A stretch of DNA of 64,000 bases, taken from contig OY365806.1 in assembly GCA_959347315.1 (NCBI GenBank), positions 53,683,862-53,747,861 on the forward strand. Reading direction: 5' to 3'. A model generated the notes under the pieces. That model was given only the letters and a program-made list of their open reading frames with translations, was not told where the DNA came from and made no database searches. Within the stretch, counting starts at the first letter, position 1. The number at the start of each line of letters is the position of its first letter. Shown one piece after another: positions 21,656-34,465 of this stretch. The stretch is from Bimastos eiseni (taxonomy: Eukaryota > Annelida > Clitellata > Crassiclitellata > Lumbricidae). Position numbers and translations under genes: made by a program.

Positions 21656-21960
21656 TTTGCATACGTAGCCTACGAACTCGACTGCAATAGTGCTTCACCT
21701 CAACAAATTATCGCATTTGACAGCTTACATGCAGACGATTGATCAGTGCATCCGATGGTGACGAAATTACGCTATGATTAAGAAGTTGAGATGGACGACG
21801 ACGACGACGACGACTGAATGGACAAGAACGAAGATTGGCGAATGCGTCGACAGTTGTCGTAATTAATCCACGTTGTTTCCTCGAGAAGTATATTTTAACT
21901 CCCGCCAGTGTCTCTATGCAGTAAAATAGCGTAAAACAGTTAACAAATACTGTAAAAACC
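21656..21960 (-). promoter_or_regulatory. Candidate 5' UTR and promoter of the secreted-protein gene
   Basis: Upstream of the exon 1 ATG, the minus strand has a (GTC)n run (about 21789-21816), a CCAAT box (GCCAATC at about 21833-21839), and an AT-rich TTAAAATATAC at about 21886-21897. Two short upstream ATGs are followed at once by stops. There is no proof of the start site; another 5' exon could exist. Confidence 0.25.
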
Positions 21961-23305
21961 CATTCTAATTCGACCAGGAGTTATAAACACCGTCAAGAAT
22001 GGATTAGCGGAATTTTCACTAAATACAGGCGCCTGGAATTTGTTGTAGAGAAGTTATTACCTTGACACGATTAGGCCTTAAAACGGACAGCTCTGCACCG
22101 CTGCATCCAATTGACTGAGACGGAAGCCAGGAGGGCTTGACATGTAGACGCACACAGGCAACGAGATGGATGCAGTGAAATGCTTAGAGCTATTCACTTT
22201 AGATATATATGTCTTCAGAACCATACATTGGTCTCCTGTGATAGCAGCCTCTGGTTGCTTGTCTGTCTATGCGTCTTTATATCTGCCTGTTTGACTTCTT
22301 TGGCCATGTTATTATGTCTTCTCATGTCTGTTTATAGTTCTATCATTGTGTCTGTCTGTTAGCCTCATTCACTCTCTGGGCATGAAACCTGTGCATCTGA
22401 CCTACTCAACCCTCTAATCACTACCGACCAAATCAGGATAGACAAGCAAGCCAGCTAGCGATACCGCAGGCAATGTCTTGTTATTGGTCTGCTTATCAAC
22501 TGACACCCTAGACCAGCTTACAGGAAGTAGACATAACGAAGTCACAGAAAGACTAGAAGTGACAATTACTATTAAAGCAATTTGAACATCCGGTCCAGGG
22601 TCAGACAGAAGGATATACACATGCAAGCCAGTTGACAGGCACAACAACAGGAAAATTATTGAATGCTGTGTGAGACAAGCAAACCATTGTAAGCTAAAGA
22701 TGAGGTTTAGAAATAGGAAAAAAATTTATGAGACTGACATTTTCACTCTACACAAAAGCATAAGTCAAATAATTAATTAAATTGAGAATATTAGGTTACA
22801 AAAGAGACTTTGAAATGATGCCTATTTATAAGACAATATTGCTGTCCTGGAACCAAAAATTCAGTTTTGTGTTGATTTGTTACAGGTTGCAGCTTAGTGG
22901 GAACGACATACATCAGAAGCACCATTGATGATTCGTTGGGTAGCAGTAGCAGGTCAATTGCCAGTTTTAAAACAGGCGCTATTTAAGTTATTTAACAGCA
23001 AAATAAGGCTTACAGTCACGACACAACCCGAGCGTTTATTGCGCAACAGACACCACCACAAGACCAACCACCGCTGGCGGCAACCATACTTTATTTTATA
23101 TTCTTTTGCAATGATTAATTAGAGTAATATTTCTTTCTTATTAAATTTATAATAATGAGCTCCCTAACCACTAGGGACGTGATCACCCTTTGCGTACGAG
23201 GACATGCAGTGCTCAGCAGTAGTGCTGCCTGGTCGGTAACATGACATAAACAGTCAGTCATTACATAACAAAAGCCAAATTGTTATATGCCTCCCATCCT
23301 GGTGG
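21961..23305. other. Intergenic or upstream DNA, nothing recognised
   Basis: Chance-length frames only. No splice-bounded exon, repeat or RNA gene was seen. Confidence 0.4.
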
Positions 23306-23650
23306 GGTCTGACCCTATAGCCTCTGATAAAGAACGCCTGGAAAGAATCCTACGAAGAGCTAAACGCCTAGGTTACTTATAGCAATCTTTCCAATAGTCT
23401 CTGAACTTGCAAATATAGCAGATGCCAAACTCCTCTCATCTATCTTGCATAACCCTAAGCATTTTCTTCACCAACTTCTATCTCCACTCCGCCCCCACTC
23501 CATTTACCAATTGTGTAAGACCTAGAGCACACAGCCATGTTCTCCCACCTAAAGATTACTCTCAATTTATCCCCAGATCATTATCTAAAAACATTTACCA
23601 GTAGGCCTATGTTATTAGTTCTAGCTACCTTTATTGATCACTGTCACTCA
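23306..23650 (+). pseudogene. Non-LTR retrotransposon C-terminal fragment 1
   Basis: Reads DKERLERILRRAKRLGYL, then ELANIADAKLLSSILHNP and HFLHQLLSP, the conserved C-terminal region of a LINE ORF2 beyond RT. It contains internal stops. It is followed by a region with the conserved ...HVLPPKDYSQFIPRSL ending. The family matches the fragments at 23700-24170 and 56285-56586. Confidence 0.75.
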
Positions 23651-23699
23651 TGTTTAAAAGCATTTCTGGGTTATTGAGCGGATCCACTAGATAGGAATT

Positions 23700-24170
23700 T
23701 TGGGTGTGACCATGTCTGATAGAGTTCGTTTTGAGGCAGACATTAACAAAATTTGCTGTAAGGCTCGGCAATCCATGTTTGCTCTACATGTTTTAGTAGG
23801 CCATGGGCTCCACGCATGGTCAACGACTATTTGATGTTGTTCGTGCTAGCACCCTGACACGACTACTCCACGGCGTCCACGCATCCCCCGTTTGGTGGAG
23901 ATTTGGCAATGCACAGAAGCGAAATCGTCTTAATGGTGTTCTAAGAAAATTGACCCATCCTGGCTTCCTTCCTGTTAACGCTCCTTCCTTTAAAGAGCAC
24001 TGCTCTTAAGCTGACTTTGTTCTCTTCCGTTCAGCCCTGTTGAATCCATGTATCGTCCTGTATGATCTGCTAACCGTAAGATCACCCCTTCCAACGACCT
24101 AGGCCACCTGACCTCAACCTACCTAGAGTTGGTACCTTTGAAAAGAGATAATGCGAATGTTATTTGACTT
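23700..24170 (+). pseudogene. Non-LTR retrotransposon C-terminal fragment 2
   Basis: Begins inside the post-RT region (GVTMSDRVRFEADINKICCK), then LFDVVRASTLTRLLHG, RLNGVLRKLTHPGFLP, and after a stop DFVLFRSALLNP. It is a second, diverged copy of the LINE type at 23306, placed in direct orientation next to it. A small piece of a similar 3' UTR (TGCTGGTAATCTAGTACAG) recurs at about 27765-27800. Confidence 0.75.
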
Positions 24171-24469
24171 TGGTTAAAATTATAAGCTATTAAGTATTTG
24201 CTGGTAATCTAGTACAGAATAATCTTACTTAAATTATACTATATACATGAAACTGGTATTTTACCCACACATTGAACAGCTTAATCCAGATTTCTTTGCA
24301 TATTCGACTAAAAGACTTGTTTGCTGGAATCCTAATGGTGATACATTTTGTCTATTTGCAGCTTTTGTTAGTGCTTTGATAGCTAGAGTTGGTATATTTG
24401 TCAAGAGTACTTTCAATATGAGAATTTTCTTTGACCTTGTTTAAATTTGATGCTATAGTTTATACCTTA
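24171..24469. other. Spacer, LINE 3' UTR-like
   Basis: AT-rich. It begins with the presumed 3' UTR of the preceding LINE; no gene was seen. Confidence 0.4.
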
Positions 24470-24840
24470 CTAGCTGAAGTACCCGGCTTCGCCCGGGTTG
24501 AACTTCATTGGTGTGAACAATAGATATTACACTTTGATTGTAAATTACAATCTTTTTTATTTCACATTCATTTAGAAATACAGAAAAGAGCATTTTAAAA
24601 CAATTTCTACTTTGAAGTGAATTGAAAGAAAGTCAATAAAAAATATGTACAATTTGAAAGGATGTTAACAAATTTTACATATTTTCCCCAGACCTAGATG
24701 TCGCATCTGCAGCTCGCATTTTTTCCAGTCTAATTTCCCTCTGCTCCTCATTCTCCCGAGACCTAGACTCTGCTGCTGCAACTCGCATTTATTCTAGCTG
24801 GCACGCTCGCTCTTCAGAAGACTGAAATTGTCGCATAACC
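24470..24840 (-). mobile_element. Helitron 3' end with ORF remnant
   Basis: On the minus strand the element ends ACCCGGGCGAAGCCGGGT (hairpin), 7 bases, then CTAG, with T next (24470/24469). This is the Helitron 3' signature. Upstream in the same orientation (24835-24665) an open frame reads RVAAAESRSRENEEQREIRL then EKMRAADATSRSGEN, the charged RxxxA...RRSRExxExRxxRL repeat common in Helitron and similar mobile-element proteins. No Rep or helicase motif is in view, and the 5' end is not found. Confidence 0.65.
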
Positions 24841-24879
24841 ACAATTATAGCCATAACCACATGTTTTTATTATCCAACT

Positions 24880-26330
24880 CAAACAATTAAGCACAAGAAT
24901 AAGAATGCATGAAAAAAGGGTAATAAGAGGGATCATAGGGAAAGTAAACCCCTAAGGGACCGATTGGTCCCGCTAACAAGGCCTACCCATTACAATTTGA
25001 TATTGGGCAACAGGTGCATACAATTGAAACATAAATCAACATCTTAGCTTGTTAACTAATGTTGTCTTTGCACACACCAAATTTTTAGAAGGGGTAGTTA
25101 ACAAACGTGTTTTATATTTATTTAAAAAAAACTTTGACTGTGCTGGATTGACGAATTTCAATTGGTGTCAATTAAATACATGGGACCCAAGTGATGGGTC
25201 CTATGTATTTAATTGAGAATTGACGTGTATTTGTTCTGCATAAGATAGGTCTATAATTGAGAGAGGAACGGATACTATAAGGAATAATGGCAGAACTTCG
25301 TATAAAGTGACTAGCAAATATAGAAGGTAGTAGGTTGTTACCGAATTTGTACATAAATTCATTAATTTGGAGGGAAATAATTTGACGAAGAGTTAGAATA
25401 CCAATATTATTGTACATTTCTTTATAATACAACCGACGAGCATAGTAAGACCCCAATATCATACAAGTAGCTCTATTCTGTAGAGAAATTTAAATTAGTA
25501 ATCTTGACGAGTAGTTGGAGGTCCATATTAAATTACAATGCGTAAAATATAGGTGGATCATTGTATGATACAGATTACGTAGAATGTTAGCAGGTTACTC
25601 TGGAGATAATACCTATGATTTTTGCAATTTTAGACAATATGTTGGCGACGTGTTCCTTCCACGAAAGAAACTGATCGACGTGAATGCCTAGAAATTTAGC
25701 AGAAGTGACACAAGAAATCGGAGTATTATTAATAAGTAGAGGATTATCAGGTGGGGACTGTTTACGATGTGATATAAATAAAATATAACTGGTTTTTGTT
25801 ATATTCAAGGATAACTTATTGACTAAGAACATGTCATTCACATGTGCGAGTTCTTGGTTCATGAGATTGCAAAATGCATCATATGATTTATGTGAGGCAA
25901 AGATGTTAGTGTAATCAGCAAAAAGAAGAAAGTGTAGTAATGGGGCTGCACAAGGTAGGTCATTTTTAAAAAAAGTATAAAGAGAAGTGGGCCTAGAATA
26001 GATCACTGAGGAACCCCAAAGCGGATAAATTTTAGAGTAGATAAAGTGCCATTGCATAAAACCTGTTGTTGCCTATCGTACAAATAGCTCTGAATCCAGC
26101 TAAGAGCAATACCTCTTATTCCTAATAAGTTTTAAGAGCAGGAGCTTATGGTCCACAGTGTCGAATGCCTTTGCAATATCGATAAAAATACCAAGGGTAT
26201 ATTTGTTATGATCCATCGCATTAGATATCTTATCCTGTAAATCAATTAGGGGCATCATAGTAGAGTGATGTATTTGTATGATAAAACACGAAGATTGCTA
26301 TTATTTAGGCTAACCTCCATGTTTTTTGAT
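24880..26330 (-). pseudogene. LINE reverse transcriptase region to 3' end
   Basis: Minus strand, in several frames: GIFIDIAKAFDTVDHKLL-like start (about 26190), YINDLPCAAPLLHF-type block, LLFADYTNIFASHKSYDAF (active site FADD changed to FADY), NITKTSYILFISHRKQ, AKFLGIHVDQFLSWKEHV. After a gap come MILGSYYARRLYYKEMYNN and FSIKYIGPITW. The endonuclease part is missing. The family is close to the plus-strand LINE at 38380-41165. Stops and the altered active site make it inactive. Confidence 0.8.
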
Positions 26331-26492
26331 TGTCATATGTTTCTTCTCTGTCTTCACGCGTTAAACTTTGTATAGGTTCAGCCGTAGAAGCAAAATTTTC
26401 GTTTGTTTTGGGCCAAAACTTGGGCCGCAAAAGATGTTTTCATACTTTTTGTTGCTAACACCACCAATTCAAAACATTGAATAAATAATAGG

Positions 26493-27063
26493 CAAAACCG
26501 TAGTTTAGGCTGTTAAATTATTTTCATTTTTCCGAGGTTGTTACATTTTTTATATATAAATGATGGTCACTACTTTAGAGTATCTGTATCGATAGTTCGA
26601 AGGTTCGATAGTCCGAAGGTTCGAACGTCCGAAGGTTCCATAATCCGAAGAAAATTCTCTAGTCCGAAGATTTTCGGATTATCGAACTATGGAACCTTCG
26701 GACTATCGAACCCTAGGCACTCTCGAGCTTACACTAATCTTCGGACTATCGAAGCTTCGGACTATCGAACCCTAGGCACTCTCGAACGGTCTCCCTAGAT
26801 TCCATCGCGACGCCATTTTGTCATCAATCGATCTTCTTATTATGTATGATATTTTCATCAATTCAGCTTCCATTCATGCGTATTTCTATTCGTCGATCCA
26901 TCTTCCATTTAGTTATATTTCTTTTTCATCAATCGGGTTTTTTGCGCGCGTGCCTTGGTTACATCGATTCTACGTCCTTCTACGACATCTTCGCATTTAA
27001 CAGCCCAAACTACGGGATATAGGAAATGAAAATAATTTAACAGCCTAAGGTACGGTTTAACCC
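26493..27063. mobile_element. TIR element containing TTCGGACTATCGAACC palindrome
   Basis: Left TIR AAAACCGTAGTTTAGGCTGT then TAAATTATTTTCATTT; the right end, reverse-complemented, reads AAACCGTACCTTAGGCTGTT with the same continuation. Inside (26588-26790) are arrays of GGTTCGATAGTCCGAA on the left and TTCGGACTATCGAACC on the right, forming a large imperfect hairpin. The inner landmark CTCGAGCTTACACTAATCTT is shared, inverted, with the copy at 35585-35790. Confidence 0.65.
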
Positions 27064-28060
27064 AAAATACGAACGGCTATAAACTTATAGCAGAAAATAA
27101 AATTGCAATGCTTTTTGTCGTAGGCCTGGCCTATGTTGTTTCTCGGCTGCTGACATGAAGAATTGAAAAATTCAGTCGTAATCGTAATCTCAAAATTTAT
27201 AAAGCGAATGGGCAATAGGCCTACGTACTGCGATAACAGAATATCGGAATATGGCGTCTATAAACTAAATTAGGTCTACATGGAAATTAAATTGGTTTTT
27301 AAATGAGAAATAAATGTTTGCTTGGGAATGGGGAATTTTGTCCTCACATATATATATATATAGTGCAACACACGACCGTGCACCAACAGCATAGCGTGGC
27401 ATAACGCTACAGTCCACTTTATAATATAAGAACTGAAAATTTATGCCACCATGGGCGACTCATAGAATTGTCTGCGTCAGCGGCATTATTTTTGCAAGAC
27501 GTATACGTATAGCGCCGCGTTTGGATGGCACGCCACTAGGTCGCATTTACACAAACTATCCTTTTCACAACCCCTATGATTTGACGCAGCGCTCGTGACA
27601 TTACCCCCGGGACATGTTCTTGGGTGGTAAAGAGCCTTCGTGGAAATTTTGGGAACAATCGGTCAAGTGGATAAGAAGTTTTTGTGGAGGTTATATATAT
27701 ATATATATAGTCCGTTACATAGATACTTTTTTCTTTGTAGGTATAGATAGATGTAAGCTACTGTTCGTTTGCTGGTAGTCTAATAAAGAATATTCTTACT
27801 TTACTTTAGATTGTGTTATTTCTAAATTAAACGAATATCTCATCATCTCTGTGTTCCTGGCACATGGTCAAGAAGGCCAAGATAGCGATCAATTTATTGA
27901 TGCTCGATGCCACGATCGAATTGGGTGACGCCTTGTTAGTGCTGTGACAGTCCATTGTCGAGTCTTGTTAAAGGCCCATGTGGCGAAACCCTCTTGGTCC
28001 AGCACCGGGCGTTCGCGTTTCAGCAGCAGTTGGGGCGAACGCCCTGGGAAAACCTAGCTT
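27064..28060. other. Mixed spacer: word-array remnant, (TA)n, hairpin
   Basis: Holds TA runs at 27348-27362 and 27692-27710, a remnant of the GGACATTACCCC family at 27597-27625 (ATTACCCCCGGGACATG), a LINE 3' UTR scrap near 27765-27800, and a GC-rich stem-loop at 28007-28044 (GGGCGTTCGC/GCGAACGCCC, 18-base loop). No gene was seen. Confidence 0.5.
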
Positions 28061-29582
28061 GAATTTCTTCCCGTCTTCTTCTGGTACCTCGGAAGGCTGA
28101 ACTCCGAGATTTTCACCGTCTTCTTTTTGATTTCCGCTGAGTAAGACCTGCCCGGTCTGGCGCAGGATTTAAGACTGTCCCGATGATAGAAATCAGAGTC
28201 ACTAGGCTAACGATGAAGTCAATACGTTGATCGACAAATATTCTTTATTACATCGATCGAACAGCACGACGAAAAGCCAGAGATTGTTCCATGATAATTG
28301 TCGAATATCACACTAACTGTACTTACGTATATTGACCATAGCCTAACTCATGTTGTCGCTATGTAAGAATGCCTGATGTATCATGGTGTTTGATTATGTG
28401 TTTCATGCACAATGAGGTATCACGGCGAACTATTTCTGCCCGACACATAATTACTTTCGCATCCCCAAACAAGTCAATTCGTGATAATGCTAATCCCAGC
28501 ATCTTGTATAATCATGCAGGGCAGTATAAATTTGAGAGCAATTCACGACACTTTTGTATCTGGCGACATACCGTTTCATAAGGCCGTACATTTCTCAGCG
28601 AGTGCACAGCCCAGCCATGTGGATTTGCGATCATCGACCTCACGTCAAATGTGTACGACGGAAAGTAGGCCTATTGCTGTGAATTAAATTGCTTCTATAA
28701 ACGGATGACAACTTTTTAGAGACACGATATTAACTACATAAAGACACGATATAGACTACATAAAAAACGATATAGACCAAATACAGATTCAGATACAGAC
28801 ACAATGTGCACCAAAGTATCGTAAATGCAGGAACATGACGCGTTGACGCAGGATCATTTAGTCCGCAGGGATAGACTAAGATAGAGATTTGAAGATGAAA
28901 CACTCGGCGAAGCCGATCTGCTCTACGATGCGACCAAACTGTTTAAACCAATCGCAACAGCAACGGCTGATTCACAGGCAACGACATTCATGCAGCTACA
29001 AAGTCACCAGTTTCATGGAACGTCTGCCAACAGAGATTCTAAAGGTATCTAATTTAAGCCCAATAAAAGAAATGTTTGTAGATGCTAGACCGGCGATTGA
29101 GACGCCCGCATCTCAGGAATTCTCAATCGATGTTAATAAAGATCTTGATGTTCATATAATCAGAAGGTTATAAACAACTCAGCGAACTCGATTTTTCCAA
29201 CGCGGAAGTTATTCAAGATATCGTCTTTGATGGTTAACCATTATAATAGATCTAATCGTGGTTCTAGAAGACGAAAGAAAGAGAGAAAGAAAAGTCTAGC
29301 GCCCAGACTTAGAAGTTCTGTCGGCGTATAGGAAGCGTCCTTAGTCATGGGACCAGCGCTATATTTAGCTGAAGCCAAACGGAAATGGTTTAGTTTTTCC
29401 TCTACAGTTGGAGGGTGGTAACTTTGATGAATATTATGTAGACACGTCGCGCTGTCTACTGGTAATTTATTCGCATAGGGCCTACAAACGTGCAGATCTG
29501 GTTTACTAAACGCCAGCTTAGGCTAACGAGGCATAGCTCTCGTTAGCCTTCCGAGGTACCAGAAGAAGACGGGAAGGAATTG
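28061..29582. repeat. 1.5 kb segment bounded by 38 bp inverted repeats
   Basis: 28061-28098 and 29545-29582 are inverted copies (about 35 of 38 identical; core CGTCTTCTTCTGGTACCTCG). A second stem-loop, GGCTAACGAG/CTCGTTAGCC, lies at 29521-29548. Inside, a plus-strand stretch 28889-29173 is open in two frames, one reading LGEADLLYDATKLFKPIATA, but I do not recognise it and it lacks splice signals. It could be an unclassified DNA element. Confidence 0.5.
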
Positions 29583-31745
29583 CTGACGAATCGCTTTACA
29601 TCCTTTTGACAGTGGATTCTGATACCGATTTTTGGGTTGGCAGTTCATGTTCATGAGCATGTCTACGACAATCCTGACACTCTCGTGGAAAGGTTGCATC
29701 ATAGCCTCTAGAAATGCAAGAAGAACACTGGTCACGACAACGAGATTTCGGCCATTCTTGACGCACTGTTGCGATCTGGCGCTATCCCCAGAGAGCGAAG
29801 TTTGCTCGCTGTGTAAAGTGTCCAACATGGAGCGCCTTGAAGAAATCCTCGGGGAAATCCGAGACCTGACTCTATCTAAAGAAATTTTAGCGTCCTTAAA
29901 GTGCATCTTCTAATTCCACCGTTAATGAGTATACTACACACTTTTCTTGACCTGTGTATCTCGATCCTAAAACGCCTTGAGTTGGCCCTGATTAGGCTGA
30001 AGACATGTACGTCAATACCTAATGTTGATGACAGACATTGTACATCATTGAACAATGAGCCCATTGTGAACATAATTATAGAAGCTTATATTCTGCGTGA
30101 GATTAACATTTACTAATTTGATATGACTTCACGCTCGATACAATATATAACTACTGACCTTTACACTATACTTGAGTTTAGATAGTTTTGCTAAACTGTC
30201 CGTACCTATACTGCGCACGGATTATATATTTTATACCCTGGTGATCAATTATGAAATGGAAGCGAAAATGTTTTGCCTTTGTGGTGGAAGTCACTGTGTG
30301 GTGGGTGACTCTTTGCACTGACACTGTGGCAATAATTATATTGATCATGCTTAAATTCAGGCTTGGCTGATGACAAAGATGCATTCATGTATAACAAATC
30401 AATTACCTTTCTCATTGAGCGAGCAAATCGCGAATTGATAATAATGACATCATAAGCTTTCCTTGAATTAAAATAAAACCAAATTCTACCTTAACACCGG
30501 GCGTTTGCTTTTCTGGGTTCATCCGCCTCCATCACTAATGGAAAAACTAATGACTATTAACTCTCCATCAGCTTCTCACTATTTAAAGGTGTTTCTTTTT
30601 CTCTGGAGTTTCCGGGCCGAGAGCGATTCTGAAGTTATTCTATGAGAGGCGTTATCTAAATCTAAAAATACGATACGATATCTTGTATTGTTTGAATGGA
30701 AAACTTGTTTCAATGTCTTGAGATTGATGGGGAAAAATGGTGCAGTCAACATCATCCAAGTTCTTTGGATGAAGTTCCATTTTACTATAGACCAGCATTT
30801 AACTGGGTGGACAAAGCTCGGCCAGTGCCAGCACTTTGGCAGTGCCAGTCCTAAGCCTGTACTAAGGAGGAGAGAGACGCTAATGATCATTGTTATGTGT
30901 TGTCAAACAACAAACCAAGTGGCTGGAAATTCGGTGAGCCTACGCGATAAAATTAGTTGATAAGCATTCGTCGATTATGTTGATAATAAACGCTAACTCA
31001 TTAAACCTAAGTCAATTGAAAAATTTTGGGACTGACTCCAGGACTTTAGTAGGCCCTAGTAGGCTACGTGATTTGTTCTGTGTGAACTGAATATAGGAAT
31101 TTAAATATGCTTTTGAAGAAAAGTGTGTAAATTCAACAAAAAGCCACTTTAAACCACACAGAAAAACATTCATATGTAGAACAAATCATAAAAGATAGAA
31201 GAGAGGGGAAGAGGCAGAGGAGCCGTTAAGGTGGGCTTCGTCGAGGACGAGAAACTAAGGCAGGCTAAATACAGCCAGATGTTAAAAGCATAAGATAAGC
31301 CCAAGGCAGGGAAGAATCTATACATACAAGATACATCTGAATCATGATTGGATTAGAGTCATCTGAGTCCGACCTTGGACGAGCATACAGCATAATGCCC
31401 TTCATCAGTCTATTGCTGCACTCAGTTACGCGAATTTCTAGTTATTGCAGCACGCTTGGACCGCCGGCAATATCCCAACAGACTGTTGTCGGCGTCTGTC
31501 GAAGGTGTCTGTGGTTCGACGTTAAGGACGACTCTCACAATCAACACTTTGTTTTGCCGTGCCAAATTATTAGCGCCGAGCGATTTACGATCTCGAACGC
31601 TGAGTCGCCGTACTGAGGTCGAGGATTTGGTCAAGCATGGTCACTGTATCTGTCGGACACTCCTGCATAGAGCATGATGCTGACCTGGTTGTATAATTAT
31701 TATTGGTTATAAACTTGCATCCGCTAGACTCAGCTTATAATCTTA
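29583..31745. other. Unassigned sequence with coding-like stretches
   Basis: Open frames exist on both strands at 29523-29913 and 31344-31677, with CpG-containing, fairly even composition, and a minus frame at 30579-30890. None has recognisable motifs or paired splice sites. No repeats were identified. Confidence 0.3.
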
Positions 31746-31947
31746 CTACCTGGGGCACCCGGCCTTGCCCGGGGTGAAACAGATTTTTGACCCTGGAGAG
31801 GAGGAAAACGGCGGCCGTGAGATTCACCAACCTCTCTACTGGGTGTCCGAGGTCTTCCCCGAGCGAACGGCGAAGGTTTCGAGTGAATAGCTGTAAAAGT
31901 GTACATAAGCATTAAACGGACAGAGAGACACAGACACAGAATTTAGA
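31746..31947 (-). mobile_element. 202 bp non-autonomous Helitron
   Basis: Minus strand: starts TCTAAATTCTGTGTCTGTG after A (31948) and ends CCCCGGGCAAGGCCGGG hairpin, TGCCCCAGGTAG before T (CTAG changed to GTAG). The interior (GCTATTCACTCGAAACCTTC, TCGGACACCCAGTAG) matches the copies at 34560, 37262 and 37850. Confidence 0.75.
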
Positions 31948-31969
31948 TATGCATGTTAATAAATAGTGT

Positions 31970-34465
31970 TTATCAATCAATCAAAATCAATCAAAAATAC
32001 TTGATATAGCGCCCTTCCAAGATATCTACTCAGAGGCTCTCCCGGCCTAATCCTTGGCTGAAGAGAACACTTTTATGAGAGGCGTAAAATGAAGACGAGG
32101 AGTTCTTAGGTAGGAGACGGAGCTCTTGGGAAGTCCATTTCAGATTGTGGGTCCCACGACCCAGAAAACCCGATTCTGCATTATGGAAGTGCGTGCAAAA
32201 CGGACGATCAGGTCGCAATGAAATGCAGAGCGAAGTGGTCGTCGACCACTACTAGCAGTGATAGCTCGACATAGCTCCTGCAAAAAAGCAAGTGCATTAC
32301 CGCTAAGGCAGTGCCAAACTAAGGCAGATATCCTAAATGAGATGCGCTGGTGTAGAGGCAACCAATGTAGTACATCCCGCATGTACTCGGATACCTGACC
32401 TGTTCTTGAACTCCCACCAATCAGTCGCGCTACCGCACGCAAAACCCGCTCCAAACGCCCAATCCAAACTTGGGGAAACCCAGCATATATTGAGGAGCAT
32501 TAGTCAAGGCGACTGGTAACAATGGCATGAACCAGAGTAGCTGCAGCGCTGAGGGTAAGAGAGCGAGATATTAATCGCAACTGGCGAAGTTGGTAAAGAC
32601 AATTTCGAGAGACATTATTGACACGTTGAGCAAAGGTGAGTTCTTGGTCAAAAGTGTCCCCTAAATCCCGAACAGAGGCGGAGGAAGTGAAGAGGGGAAA
32701 GTGGGCAGAGAGGGCACAGAGTTAGGAATGGAAGGAGATCTTCAATTAATTCCTGCACAAGGAAGGTAGCAGAGTGTCAAGTTCGCACGACTTCGGAGCG
32801 GATGTAATGATGATATTTCGAAGCTCAGCTGAAGTTAACTCAGTCACAGAGGGAAGGCTACAATCTGTTGGTTGAAACTGAGACGGAGGAGATCCCAATG
32901 TGTCGTCTCTCACGTAGCGAATCTTCGCACTGAAGTGTTCCGAGAACTCTTTAGCGGAGAATGTGGGGGCGCGAAGCGGCTCCCCGATCCGTGACGAACC
33001 AGTAAACCATTAAACGTAGACCACAGTCTCTTTGGGTCCTTCGCTGAACGAGCAATCCTGGTCTCCCAATCTTCCCGCTCCCGGTTCTGATATCGAGCGT
33101 GCATCTGTCGGACAAAGTGGATCCAGTTCAGCTGATCGTTCGGAGACTTAGTGTGCCTGTAGAGTCACTCAAGACGGCGAGCTTGGCGACGAAGGGTCCT
33201 GCACTCGGCACCAAACCATGGTGATAATGTACTGGAGCGCACCTTGATGGGGCGCGGCGGAATGAAGGGATCAGCCAGGCTGCTCATCGCATCTTCGTAG
33301 ACGCGAACAATTCAGAGGTTGACAGGTGAGCCAAGGACGAAGGATCAGCGATGGATGGATGAGAACGCAAAGCCTCTCCGAAGGACGCACGATCCAAGTT
33401 CTTCCACCCGCGAACATGTCTGATGTCCATCGCCTCGTAGAGGAATAGGATGGTGGAGATTACGAGGCCGTGGTCGGAGAGCGATGGCGGGTGTACAGCC
33501 AGGTTGACTAAGGTGGAATCGTCCCTTGTCACGATGACGTCAAGCCATCCACCCAGCTCATGGGTGGGCTCAGCCACGTGCTGCTTTAACCCGAATCGCT
33601 CGGCGATCGAGTTGAATTCGGTAGTTTCCGTAAGCGCAGGTTCCTCAAGGTGTAAGTTTAGGTTATCAACGACCACCAGCTGCGTGTTGTGTTAGGCGAG
33701 CTGCTCCAGTAGCGAAGCAAGCTGGTTGAAGAACGCTAGCGTCGTTGGCTTAGAACCCGGTCGGTAGATGGCAAGCAGGGTGGTTGGGCCGCTATGCGAC
33801 GTCACAGAGACAGCCATAAATTCAAAAGTGACCGGCTTGTCACTCAAAGTTATCCTTCTGGTGAGCAGGCGATGATGAAGCCTCCGCCTCGACGGTCCTG
33901 GTCAGAAGAGTCCGTCCTCGGACAGTCTAGGAGAGAGTAACCTGGAGGAGCTGATCGACGAACAGAAATATCTGAAGACGACGAATGCCATGACTCCGTC
34001 ACAGCAAGAAGGTCGAGACTGTTGGCAGTAATGGTGTCCGATACCGCAAGGGAACGGATTTTCCACGTTGCGATTCGGAGCCCAGTCGAAGATGAAGGTG
34101 AAGTGATAGAAGCGGACGAAGGGGACATGAGGCCGGTCGTTTTAAACACCTTCGACGGCCGATCAAAGGACGCCAGATCCCAGTATTTTGCGAACAGCGC
34201 GTAGAGGAGGATGGGCAACCGTGTTTAGAGACCGAAGTAGGTCATGACTACACTTTCGAAGCGAGCGTATCCATCACGAATGTAAAGTCGAAATTTCGCA
34301 AAATTAAACGAAAATGTTAGGCTATACACGGACCAGCAACACGACGATATAAGGCGAAATGCAGAAATCAGTAGAAAATCCAGTGAGGCTATCACGAAAA
34401 CAGTAAAAATTCATCCAAAACAGCTGAGTGAAAACCGGTGTGTCCACACGCCGAAGCGCCACCTA
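31970..34465 (-). pseudogene. Internally deleted LINE, copy B (inverted)
   Basis: Same architecture as copy A: start TAGGTGGCGCTTCGG at 34465, endonuclease domain with the same WKIRSL and VDNLNLH changes and the same stops, the same missing RT core, then the C-terminal domain and a (CAAT)n tail at 31971-31999 (TTGATTGATT in its own sense). From 34445 to about 32718 it is virtually identical to copy A; one difference corresponds to position 15656. Its 3' domain is only about 85-88% identical to A and retains about 30 bases that A lacks (around 32165-32200). Confidence 0.85.

Noticed and set aside
26588..26790. CRISPR array
   Set aside because: Units are contiguous palindromic words without unique spacers and occur in an animal genome.
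30579..30890. Minus-strand frame as a LINE RT fragment
   Set aside because: A single FLDLDNAS-like word is too little; flanking blocks do not align with RT motifs.
31344..31677. Coding-looking CpG-rich block as an exon
   Set aside because: Open frames on both strands, but no bounding acceptor/donor pair and no family.
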